The notes under the pieces are model-generated. The model was not told where the DNA came from and made no database searches. It worked only from the letters and a program-made list of their open reading frames with translations. Positions 7,741 through 15,469 of a stretch of 44,024 bases of DNA are shown here, in pieces. Each line of letters begins with the position of its first letter. Position 1 is the stretch's first letter. This stretch comes from Cytophagales bacterium (GTDB lineage Bacteria; Bacteroidota; Bacteroidia; Cytophagales; Spirosomataceae). A program made the position numbers and the translations under genes. The DNA is taken from positions 1 to 44,024 of the forward strand of contig JAAFJE010000031.1 of assembly GCA_013298025.1 (NCBI GenBank), given 5' to 3'.

Positions 7741-9399
7741 ATGTCTGTACTTTCATTACTCATATTTTTTCCTCTGGTTTGTTCTCTAGCAATAGCCCTA
7801 TTGCCCGACCAATATAAAGCCTATTACAAATGGATTACCCTGCTTGTAACGGGCGTAGAGTTGTTGGGCAGCGTTTGGCTTTACGGACAGTTTGATACAC
7901 AAGAACCAGGGTATCAGTTTTTAGAAAAATTTGATTGGATAACCCTCCCTTTGGGAAGCCTAGGCGTTGGTTCTATCGACTATCTGCTTGGGATAGACGG
8001 CATCAGTATGCCAATGGTATTGCTCACAGGCTTGGTGATGTTTATCGGTGCGATAGCCTCTTTTGAAATCAAACAAAAAGAAAAAGGATATTTTGCGTTG
8101 TATCTATTGCTCACAGCTTCGGTTATCGGCTGTTTTGTAGCCTTAGATATGTTTTTGTTTTATCTCTTCTTCGAGTTTATGCTCTTGCCTATGTACTTCT
8201 TGATAGGCATTTGGGGCGGGCCTCGCAAAGAATATGCTTCTATCAAATTCTTTATTTATACCTTGGTTGGCTCATTGTTTATTCTGATGGTGATGATTGG
8301 GCTGTATTTGTCGGCCATAGACCCCGTAGAAACGGCCATTCAAATGAACCTAATTAGCGAAGGCAGTCAGGTTACGCCAGCCGTTATTAGCAGCGTACAA
8401 CACGCCCTCAACGATGGCAGTATCCCGAGCGAGCAATTGGTACATACTTTCGATTTACGTTTTTTGACCGACACCCACAATTTCATTCCTGATAGTTGGT
8501 TGAGTATTTACAGCAATGTAAGTCTTGGCAATATCAGTATTAGAGGGTTGGCTTTTTTACTTTTACTCATAGGCTTTGGTATCAAATTGCCCGTTGTACC
8601 CGTACACACATGGCTACCCGATGCCCACGTAGAAGCTCCAACACCAGTATCGGTTGTATTGGCAGGTATTTTATTGAAAATTGGCGGTTATGGACTGTTG
8701 CGTATTGCCTATCCAGTTTTTCCCGATGCCGCCGCCACCAATGCTTTCTTGGTTGCTTCGTTTGGGGTGCTTTCTATCATTTATGGGGCTTACAACGCCT
8801 TAGCCATGAACGATTTGAAAAAAATGATAGCTTACTCATCGGTTTCGCACATGGGTTTTGTGTTACTGGGCATTGCCTCGCTCACCAGTGAGGGCATCAA
8901 CGGAGCGGTGTATCAGATGTATTCGCATGGCATTTTGTCGAGTATGCTTTTTGTGTTGGTAGGCGTGTTGTATAGCCGTACCCACGACAGACGCATCGAC
9001 AGCTATCATGGCTTGGCACACGTGATGCCTCGCTACACGGTGATGATTACTATTGCGTTTTTTGCTTCGCTTGGCTTGCCTGCGTTGTCGGGCTTTATTG
9101 GTGAGTTTTTTACCTTGGTGGGAGGTTTCAATAGTGTATTCTTTCCAAAATGGATAACAGCCATTGCGGTGTTTGGGTTGGTACTCGGAGCAGCGTATTT
9201 TTTATGGACATTACAGCGTATTTTCTTCGGAAAATACTGGTCGAGATATGACGAATCGTTGCTATCAGATTTAGATTTGCGTGAAAACTTAATGCTTGTC
9301 CCTTTGGCTATTTTAGCCATTGTACATGGCATTTTTCCACATCTTCTTTTTGATATAAGTCATCGTTCGGTAGAAGAATTATTAAAAACATTTGTGTAG
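7741..9399 (+). CDS. nuoM: NADH-quinone oxidoreductase subunit M
   Basis: A 552-residue antiporter-like membrane subunit of complex I. It shows FLFYLFFEFMLLPMYFLIG with the conserved Glu, then GFGIKLPVVPVHTWLPDAH and VEAPTPVSVVLAGILLKIGG with the conserved Lys and broken helix, and MNDLKKMIAYSSVSHMGF. It is about 40 residues longer than E. coli NuoM; the extra part lies in a loop at about 185-265 that is rich in polar residues. It lies 33 bases after nuoL. Its stop is only 18 bases from the stop of a convergent kinase gene, which breaks the run to nuoN. Confidence 0.95.
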   Translation: MSVLSLLIFFPLVCSLAIALLPDQYKAYYKWITLLVTGVELLGSVWLYGQFDTQEPGYQFLEKFDWITLPLGSLGVGSIDYLLGIDGISMPMVLLTGLVMFIGAIASFEIKQKEKGYFALYLLLTASVIGCFVALDMFLFYLFFEFMLLPMYFLIGIWGGPRKEYASIKFFIYTLVGSLFILMVMIGLYLSAIDPVETAIQMNLISEGSQVTPAVISSVQHALNDGSIPSEQLVHTFDLRFLTDTHNFIPDSWLSIYSNVSLGNISIRGLAFLLLLIGFGIKLPVVPVHTWLPDAHVEAPTPVSVVLAGILLKIGGYGLLRIAYPVFPDAAATNAFLVASFGVLSIIYGAYNALAMNDLKKMIAYSSVSHMGFVLLGIASLTSEGINGAVYQMYSHGILSSMLFVLVGVLYSRTHDRRIDSYHGLAHVMPRYTVMITIAFFASLGLPALSGFIGEFFTLVGGFNSVFFPKWITAIAVFGLVLGAAYFLWTLQRIFFGKYWSRYDESLLSDLDLRENLMLVPLAILAIVHGIFPHLLFDISHRSVEELLKTFV

Positions 9400-9417
9400 A
9401 AAAAGTAACTGTACCTT

Positions 9418-10446
9418 TTAAAAAGGCATAGTTACTTCGGTTATCACTGTATTATCTTGGCTCGTAATACGCAAACTAGCGGCATCGCCATAATGCAAAT
9501 CGAGGCGTTTACGCAAATTTTCGAGACCAATGCCACTTGTCGAGCTTTTGGGATTGGGCGTGTAAGTACCAGAATTTTCGACTTGTAAAATCAGCAAATT
9601 GCCTACGGTATAAGCCTTGATGACAATGTTACCGCCATTTCGTAATTTACCAATGCCATGTTTGACGGCATTTTCAACCAAGGTATTGAGCGACATCGGT
9701 AAAATTTGGATACTTTCTACCCCTGCTTGAATATCGAAACGATAGTGAAGACGTTTATCGAAACGTACTTTTTCTAAAGCCAAATATTCTTGTGCCAATT
9801 GTAGTTCGTCGCCTAGCGAAGCCTTGCTTTGCTCGCCTAAGTTGAGCGAAAGACGCAGTAAATCAGATAATTGTGTAATCGCCTCTCGTGCCTGGCGGCT
9901 ATCGCTGATGGTGAGCGATTTGATACTATTTAAGGCATTAAAAAGAAAATGAGGATTGAGTTGCTGTTTGAGACTTTCTAATTCGGCAGCTTTTAAGGTT
10001 TTTTCGGTTTGGATAATGCGTTGGCGGCGGTCTTCGTAAATTTTTACGAAACGATATAAATGGTAAAACAAAAACCAAGGTAATACCAGCCAAATATCTT
10101 CTAGCCAAAGATAGCAAAAGTCGAACCAATCGGCACGACCGGTGCGTAGCAGTTGGTAATTGAAAAAAATATTATCGACCACAAAAAACAAGCTTCCAAT
10201 CAGCACACTCCATAGCAAAGGGATAGTGATAAATTGCTGTGGCGTAATTTGGTCGGGGTTGGTTTTTTCTTGTAAACGATGATAAAAATGGCTTATGCCT
10301 AAACCAAAGATAAAGTACAACAGTACATAAACAAACTTACTCAACAGGTCTGTGCCTAAATTTATATTACTATATTTTAGGGTAGTAAAAGCAACAAAAG
10401 ACCAGTTGAGTACTTGTATTATCCAATAGAATTTGTTTCTCTTCAT
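9418..10446 (-). CDS. LytS/YehU-type sensor histidine kinase
   Basis: A 342-residue membrane kinase of the His_kinase (PF06580) family. Four hydrophobic segments at about residues 6-22, 34-54, 72-95 and 115-135 form the sensor part. A coiled linker (about 136-160) leads to the phosphoacceptor motif LKQQLNPHFLFNALN, with His166. The ATPase part has LNTLVENAVKHGI (N box) and GIGLENLRKRL (G box). It is expected to phosphorylate a LytTR response regulator, but none is adjacent in this window, so it is an orphan here. It sits on the opposite strand between nuoM and nuoN. The ligand is unknown. Confidence 0.92.
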   Translation of the reverse strand: MKRNKFYWIIQVLNWSFVAFTTLKYSNINLGTDLLSKFVYVLLYFIFGLGISHFYHRLQEKTNPDQITPQQFITIPLLWSVLIGSLFFVVDNIFFNYQLLRTGRADWFDFCYLWLEDIWLVLPWFLFYHLYRFVKIYEDRRQRIIQTEKTLKAAELESLKQQLNPHFLFNALNSIKSLTISDSRQAREAITQLSDLLRLSLNLGEQSKASLGDELQLAQEYLALEKVRFDKRLHYRFDIQAGVESIQILPMSLNTLVENAVKHGIGKLRNGGNIVIKAYTVGNLLILQVENSGTYTPNPKSSTSGIGLENLRKRLDLHYGDAASLRITSQDNTVITEVTMPF

Positions 10447-10529
10447 GATGGCACAATAATAGCGATGATGAGTAAATATACATAAAAATAGAACAAAAGA
10501 AGAATCTGTACTATATATGCAGAAATAAA

Positions 10530-12029
10530 ATGACTAAAATTTTCTATTTAAAAGAGCAATTGCTCCAGATTATTGAAAGTACAGGGATGTTGTCGCCAGA
10601 AATATTCTTGACAAGCAGCTTTCTGTTGTTGATTATTCTTGATTTGATTCTTTACCATAACCAAGCGGTGAAAGGAAGTGACGACAACCATAGCCGTGTG
10701 TTGAATGTGTTGGGTATTGTAGCGTTGTGCTGGAATATGCTACTCATCAGCGACCAATTTACGTCGGGCAACGATGCCTTTTTGTTCGACAAAATGCTGT
10801 TCATAGATAGTAAGGCGATTTTTTTTAAGTTTATTATCAACATTTCAGGAATATGTATGTTTGTGCATGTATTACTGAGCAAACGGCAAATGCCTGCCGA
10901 ATTTTATCCGATTGTATTTGCCTTGCTTATGGCTTTACAATTGATAACGATGTCGGTAAATTTGCTTATCATTTATCTAGCACTCGAAACCATTTCGTTA
11001 TTATCTTATATTTTAACGGTTTTTCAAAAAGATAAAGCAGGCTCGGAAGGAGGTATCAAGTACCTCATTTTTGGAGCAACAGCCTCGGCTATCATGCTGT
11101 ACGGAATGTCGTTGCTGTATGGCATGACAGGCACCCTGAGCATTACATCGCCCGATTTTAGCAGAGGACTTACACAAGTTGACGAAATAGCAGCATTGGT
11201 AGCGGTTATACTTACTACTTGCGGATTTTTATTTAAGTTATCCTTAACCCCCTTTCACATCTGGACACCCGACGTGTATCAGGCTGCCCCTACACCTGTG
11301 GTGGCATTTTTTGCTGTAGCTCCCAAAGCGGCGGCATTCTTGGTGGCTATGCGTTTTTACTTGGCTGTTCCCAACGATTTGCGTGTGATTACCGCAGGTA
11401 TTGCTATGGCGGCTATTACGTTCGGTAATTTTTCGGCATTATGGCAAAGCCAAGTCAAGCGGATGTTGGCGTATTCGACCATCGCTCACGCTGGTTTTAT
11501 GGCAATAGGCTTGGCAATCTTATCAGAAATCGGACTCAAAAGTATCGTTTTTTATCTAGTAACCTACCTTTTTGCCAATTTTGCTGTGTTTTTGCTCATC
11601 GATGCCCTCACAGTGCATTTGCAGGCGACTTACGACATTGCCATGTCACAACTCAAAGGGCTAGGCCGACAACACCCTCTATTGGGCATTTTATTTGTAA
11701 TTATTATGGTATCGCTGGCAGGCTTGCCCCCAACGGCAGGTTTTTTTGCCAAATTTAACATATTTTCAGCCCTTTGGCAAGCCTACCAAGAAGCTCCAAG
11801 TAACCAACATATTTTGCTGGTTTTGTTTATTTTTGGCTTATTGAATACGGCGGTATCTTTGTTTTTTTATTTGAAAATACCCTATTATCTCTTTTTCAAA
11901 CAAACCGAAAATACCCCAACTGTCGTTCTTTCCACAGGACAATACGTATGGATAAGTTTACTGGTATTGCCTATTTTACTGTTATTTTTCAAAGCCGACT
12001 GGCTCATGCAATGGATTAACTTACTTTGA
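10530..12029 (+). CDS. nuoN: NADH-quinone oxidoreductase subunit N
   Basis: A 499-residue antiporter-like membrane subunit of complex I, next to NuoM in the membrane arm. Family marks: LAMY-like helix region LNLLIIYLALETISLLSYIL with the conserved Glu, FGATASAIMLYGMSLLYG, LFKLSLTPFHIWTPDVYQAAPTP (given here as spaced motifs, with the channel Lys and broken helix), and QVKRMLAYSTIAHAGFM. Length fits the family (E. coli 485). The kinase gene between nuoM and nuoN is divergent from it, so nuoN must have its own promoter in the 83 bases at 10447-10529; no full TAnnTTTG was found there. A second in-frame Met at residue 20 is possible, but the annotated start fits the family length. Confidence 0.94.
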   Translation: MTKIFYLKEQLLQIIESTGMLSPEIFLTSSFLLLIILDLILYHNQAVKGSDDNHSRVLNVLGIVALCWNMLLISDQFTSGNDAFLFDKMLFIDSKAIFFKFIINISGICMFVHVLLSKRQMPAEFYPIVFALLMALQLITMSVNLLIIYLALETISLLSYILTVFQKDKAGSEGGIKYLIFGATASAIMLYGMSLLYGMTGTLSITSPDFSRGLTQVDEIAALVAVILTTCGFLFKLSLTPFHIWTPDVYQAAPTPVVAFFAVAPKAAAFLVAMRFYLAVPNDLRVITAGIAMAAITFGNFSALWQSQVKRMLAYSTIAHAGFMAIGLAILSEIGLKSIVFYLVTYLFANFAVFLLIDALTVHLQATYDIAMSQLKGLGRQHPLLGILFVIIMVSLAGLPPTAGFFAKFNIFSALWQAYQEAPSNQHILLVLFIFGLLNTAVSLFFYLKIPYYLFFKQTENTPTVVLSTGQYVWISLLVLPILLLFFKADWLMQWINLL

Positions 12030-12085
12030 TATGCTTTCCAAGTATCAAGCTAAAATTATGAATGCGTGTTTTGATTTTCAAAAAC

Positions 12086-12116
12086 TTGTCATTCATTTTA
12101 ATCAACTATAAGTTTG
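12086..12116 (+). promoter_or_regulatory. Promoter of the oligoendopeptidase gene
   Basis: TTG at 12086-12088, 20 bases, then TAAGTTTG at 12109-12116: a full match to the Bacteroidota -33/-7 pattern. The ATG is 62 bases further on. Confidence 0.65.
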
Positions 12117-12178
12117 CATGCTTACTTAACAGTGAACGCTAGGATTTATGTAAAATTGAGTAATAATAAAGATTAACC

Positions 12179-13918
12179 ATGACAAAAACTATCTCAACAA
12201 CGCCTCCTCCACGTCGTTTTTTGGGTGAGGACTTTCAGCTTACTACTTGGGAGCTTTTGCAACCATTCTACGAAAATTTGGTTAATCGCTCCTTAGAAAA
12301 TGTAGAAGCATTACGCCAATTTTTTGCCGACCGCTCGGAATTGGAAAGCTATCTTTCTGAAAACTTTGCTTGGCGTTATATCAACATGACTTGCGATACC
12401 ACCGACAAAGAAGTAAAGGCACATTTCGACCAATTTGTCACTGACATTCAGCCCCAATTAGCCGAATACGACGACATATTGAACAAAAAAACGCTTGATT
12501 CGCCTTTTTTACAAGAACTATTGGCTTCGGGCGAATATGCAGACGCTTTCTTCATTACGGTGCGAAATATGCAAAAAGCAACCGAAATTTTCAGGAATGA
12601 AAACATCGCTTTGTTTACCGAAATCCAAAACCTTTCTTCGCAATACCAAGGTACTGTGGGGGTAATGACCGTAGAAATTGACGGACAAACCAAAACCCTT
12701 CAACAAGCAGGTGTTTACTTAGAAAACGCCGACCGTGCCGTGCGTGAAATGGCCTATCGTAAGGTACAAGAGCGTCGTTTGCAAGACCGTGAAAAATTAG
12801 ACGACATCTTTAATCAATTGCGGGATTTGCGTCATCAAATTGCCTTGAATGCAGGTTTTGATAATTTCAGAGATTATACTTTTGCCAGTCTTAAACGCTT
12901 TGATTACACACCTCAAGATTGCTTCGATTTCCATACGGCGGTACAACAAAGTATTGTACCCGTCTTGAACCAATTGGCACAAGAACGCAAAGCAACGCTA
13001 GGACTCGATACGCTTCGTCCTTGGGATAAAAGCGTGGACATCAAGGGCCGCCCAGCGTTGAAGCCATTCAACGGCGGAGCAGATTTATTGAATAAAACCA
13101 TTGCCTGCTTCAATCGACTTGACCCGTTTTTGGGCCAATGCCTTAGCTTAATGAAAGAAATGGGTCGCCTTGATTTAGAATCAAGAATTGGCAAAGCACC
13201 CGGAGGCTATAATTATCCTTTAGAAGAAACAGGCTTTCCTTTCATTTTTATGAATGCCTCGTCGTTGATGCGTGATGTAATCACCTTGCTACACGAAGGC
13301 GGTCATGCAGTGCATTCGATTGTCACCAAAGATTTACCACTAAACACCTTCCGCAATTTCCCTTCGGAAGTAGCCGAGTTGGCTTCTATGTCGATGGAAT
13401 TGATAACCATGGACTATTGGGATGTGTATTTCGACAACGAAGAAGAACTGAAAAGAGCCAAAATACAGCATTTAGAAGACATTATCAGTACCTTACCTTG
13501 GGTTGCGACGGTTGATAAATTTCAGCATTGGATTTACGAAAATCCAACACATACCGTAGCAGAAAGAACCCAAGCGTGGACACAAATTTACGAGAGTTTT
13601 ACCGACAGCCTAACCGATTGGTCGGGTTTAGAAGCCTATAAAGCCAGTATGTGGCACCGACAATTGCATATATTTGAATTGCCATTCTATTATATTGAGT
13701 ATGGCATTGCTCAATTGGGAGCAATTGGCGTATGGAAAAACTACAAAGAAAATCCACAAAAAGGACTACAAGCGTATCTTGATGCCCTTGCTTTGGGCTA
13801 TACGAAACCCATGAGCGAGATTTATACCACAGCCCATATCCCCTTCGATTTTTCACAGGCACACATCGCTTCTTTGATGCAATTTGTACAAGCCGAATTA
13901 GCCCTATTGAAGAGCTAA
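12179..13918 (+). CDS. pepF: M3 family oligoendopeptidase
   Basis: A 579-residue cytoplasmic zinc metallopeptidase of the thimet/PepF (M3B) group, which cleaves short peptides. The zinc site is LLHEGGHAVHSI: His372 and His376 bind zinc and Glu373 is the general base. The third ligand is expected in the downstream ...PSEVAELASMSMEL segment (Glu at about 396-399). The N-terminal helical domain (about 30-200) is typical of oligoendopeptidase F. No signal peptide. It has its own promoter and a long terminator hairpin, so it is a single-gene unit. The symbol pepF reflects family membership; the exact substrate range is unknown. Confidence 0.9.
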   Translation: MTKTISTTPPPRRFLGEDFQLTTWELLQPFYENLVNRSLENVEALRQFFADRSELESYLSENFAWRYINMTCDTTDKEVKAHFDQFVTDIQPQLAEYDDILNKKTLDSPFLQELLASGEYADAFFITVRNMQKATEIFRNENIALFTEIQNLSSQYQGTVGVMTVEIDGQTKTLQQAGVYLENADRAVREMAYRKVQERRLQDREKLDDIFNQLRDLRHQIALNAGFDNFRDYTFASLKRFDYTPQDCFDFHTAVQQSIVPVLNQLAQERKATLGLDTLRPWDKSVDIKGRPALKPFNGGADLLNKTIACFNRLDPFLGQCLSLMKEMGRLDLESRIGKAPGGYNYPLEETGFPFIFMNASSLMRDVITLLHEGGHAVHSIVTKDLPLNTFRNFPSEVAELASMSMELITMDYWDVYFDNEEELKRAKIQHLEDIISTLPWVATVDKFQHWIYENPTHTVAERTQAWTQIYESFTDSLTDWSGLEAYKASMWHRQLHIFELPFYYIEYGIAQLGAIGVWKNYKENPQKGLQAYLDALALGYTKPMSEIYTTAHIPFDFSQAHIASLMQFVQAELALLKS

Positions 13919-13935
13919 TGCCATTAAACCCTCCC

Positions 13936-13993
13936 ATTGCGGATGTTAGATGTATGAAATACTTTTTGATTTCATACATCCAACATCCGCAAT
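13936..13993. terminator. Very long bidirectional hairpin between pepF and hlyD
   Basis: Two 25-base arms (13936-13960 and 13969-13993), beginning ATTGCGGATG and ending CATCCGCAAT, pair at 24 of 25 positions around the loop ACTTTTTG. It lies between convergent genes and probably ends both transcripts. The stem is much longer than a typical intrinsic terminator. Confidence 0.7.
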
Positions 13994-14035
13994 GCTGTAC
14001 TTAGTGCTTATTTGAAACAATTTAAACTTTTGACC

Positions 14036-15397
14036 TTATTTTTGAGCGAACACTATTTTACGTAATCCATAAAAACACCTTTCAAGTAGTCGTAAATCTT
14101 CGGTAATAATTTCGACCGAGCCAGCCATTTCACTTCTGAATGGTAGTGTTTTTTGATAGTTTGTTTGAAGTTCCTTTGGTAAAAAAATCTTGAGCCGATA
14201 CTGATTTCCCATAGGTGTTGCTTCTATGGCTTGGATGTAGCCAGCAATGCTTCCGTATTCTTCAAAAGGATAGTTGACTAATTTGATAATTACTTGTTGT
14301 CCAACTTTTACTTTCCCAAAATTTTGTGCTGAAACATCGGCAAAAGCTACGATTTTTCCCTTTTGAGGTAATACAGCAAATAAGGTGTCGCCAGTACGAA
14401 TCATTTGATTTTCGGTAAGATTCTTCAAAAAACTTAGTTTGCCTTGCGAAGGAGCAGTGATAACATAATTTTGTTGCCAATTAGCCAAAAGATTGTCTAT
14501 GTTTTGAATGGACTGTTGAATATTATCTCGAAAACTTCTTGTTTTTTGGAGATATTCAAAATCTAATTCTACCAATTGATTTTGTTTTTCAGAAAGTATT
14601 AAACTGTTCTCTACTAACACTTTAGCATAATTTTCATTGTCTTTCTTTTTTTGTAAAAATGTATTTTCAAAATTTAAAAACTCTAATTTTCCATATACTT
14701 TTTCTTGGTAAAGCTTTTTGTCGGCGTTATATTTAATTTCTACATTTTTGAACTCTTCTTTATTGATTTCTACTTGTCGTTGATTGATAAGTACCAACTT
14801 CTGATAATCTGCAATTTGTTGGGTTAAAATACGCTTTCTTTGTACGTAAATGGCATCATTGAGTAATCGTTCCGCTTCTTGATAGTTTTTCAGTAGGTTA
14901 TTATATTCCGTTTGTAAATCCCCAAAAGTGAGAGCGGTAGAGGGAAAATTTACTTTTGTAGCAGTATTTTGTAAATACGATTTTAATTGTTTAGAAAGTG
15001 TTTGAAGTACTGGCAGGTTTTCTAAACGAGTGGTATTTTCTATTTCAGCCATAAAATCACCTTGATTAACCAATTGATTGGGTTTTACCAGTAATTTTTG
15101 TAGTCGTCCAGAAGCTCTTGGAATTACTTTGATAGGTGGAATTTCTGTGGTAATGACCACATTTCCTTTGATGATTTCAGGATATTTGATGTACCAAGAA
15201 GCCAATATTCCTATAATACCTACTAAGGCAATGATTGTTAAACCATATCGAATAATCGAAGCGGGTCGTTTACTCAACACCTCATGTACTTCGTCTGAAC
15301 GAAGCTCTAATGTAGGTTTGGGCGAAACTCCTTTTTTTATTTCCGAACCATTCAAATGAACTGTTGGAGGATTTATATCTTTGATGTTCATTTCCAT
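14036..15397 (-). CDS. HlyD-type membrane fusion protein for peptide export
   Basis: A 453-residue periplasmic adaptor that links an inner-membrane ABC exporter to an outer-membrane channel. One transmembrane helix at residues 49-68 follows a cytoplasmic tail. Then comes a biotinyl-lipoyl-like half (VIPRASGRLQKLLVKPNQLV, about 94-113), a long coiled-coil hairpin (about 125-310, rich in Gln, Lys and Glu), the returning lipoyl half (VITAPSQGKLSFL) and a beta-barrel domain (VGQQVIIKLVNYPFEEYGSI). It is the last gene of the export island, 68 bases after the ABC transporter gene, with a REP-like palindrome in the gap. No TolC-type outer-membrane partner is present in the window. Confidence 0.9.
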   Translation of the reverse strand: MEMNIKDINPPTVHLNGSEIKKGVSPKPTLELRSDEVHEVLSKRPASIIRYGLTIIALVGIIGILASWYIKYPEIIKGNVVITTEIPPIKVIPRASGRLQKLLVKPNQLVNQGDFMAEIENTTRLENLPVLQTLSKQLKSYLQNTATKVNFPSTALTFGDLQTEYNNLLKNYQEAERLLNDAIYVQRKRILTQQIADYQKLVLINQRQVEINKEEFKNVEIKYNADKKLYQEKVYGKLEFLNFENTFLQKKKDNENYAKVLVENSLILSEKQNQLVELDFEYLQKTRSFRDNIQQSIQNIDNLLANWQQNYVITAPSQGKLSFLKNLTENQMIRTGDTLFAVLPQKGKIVAFADVSAQNFGKVKVGQQVIIKLVNYPFEEYGSIAGYIQAIEATPMGNQYRLKIFLPKELQTNYQKTLPFRSEMAGSVEIITEDLRLLERCFYGLRKIVFAQK

Positions 15398-15404
15398 ATA
15401 TTCC

Positions 15405-15469
15405 GTAGCACAGGTTTTTGACCTGTCGTGGTCTTACTGATTGAAACACAGGTTGGAAACCTGTGCTAC
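15405..15469. repeat. REP-like compound palindrome at the transporter stop codon
   Basis: GTAGCACAGGTTT (15405-15417) and AAACCTGTGCTAC (15457-15469) are perfect 13-bp inverted repeats. Each arm also forms its own small hairpin (CAGGT-TTTTG-ACCTG and ACAGGTT-GGA-AACCTGT). The TAG stop of the ABC transporter gene (15466-15468) lies inside the outer arm. This nested form resembles mobile REP/palindromic elements. Confidence 0.65.

Noticed and set aside
13599-13979. Minus-strand frame opposite the end of pepF
   Set aside because: It runs through the long terminator hairpin and shows no domain.
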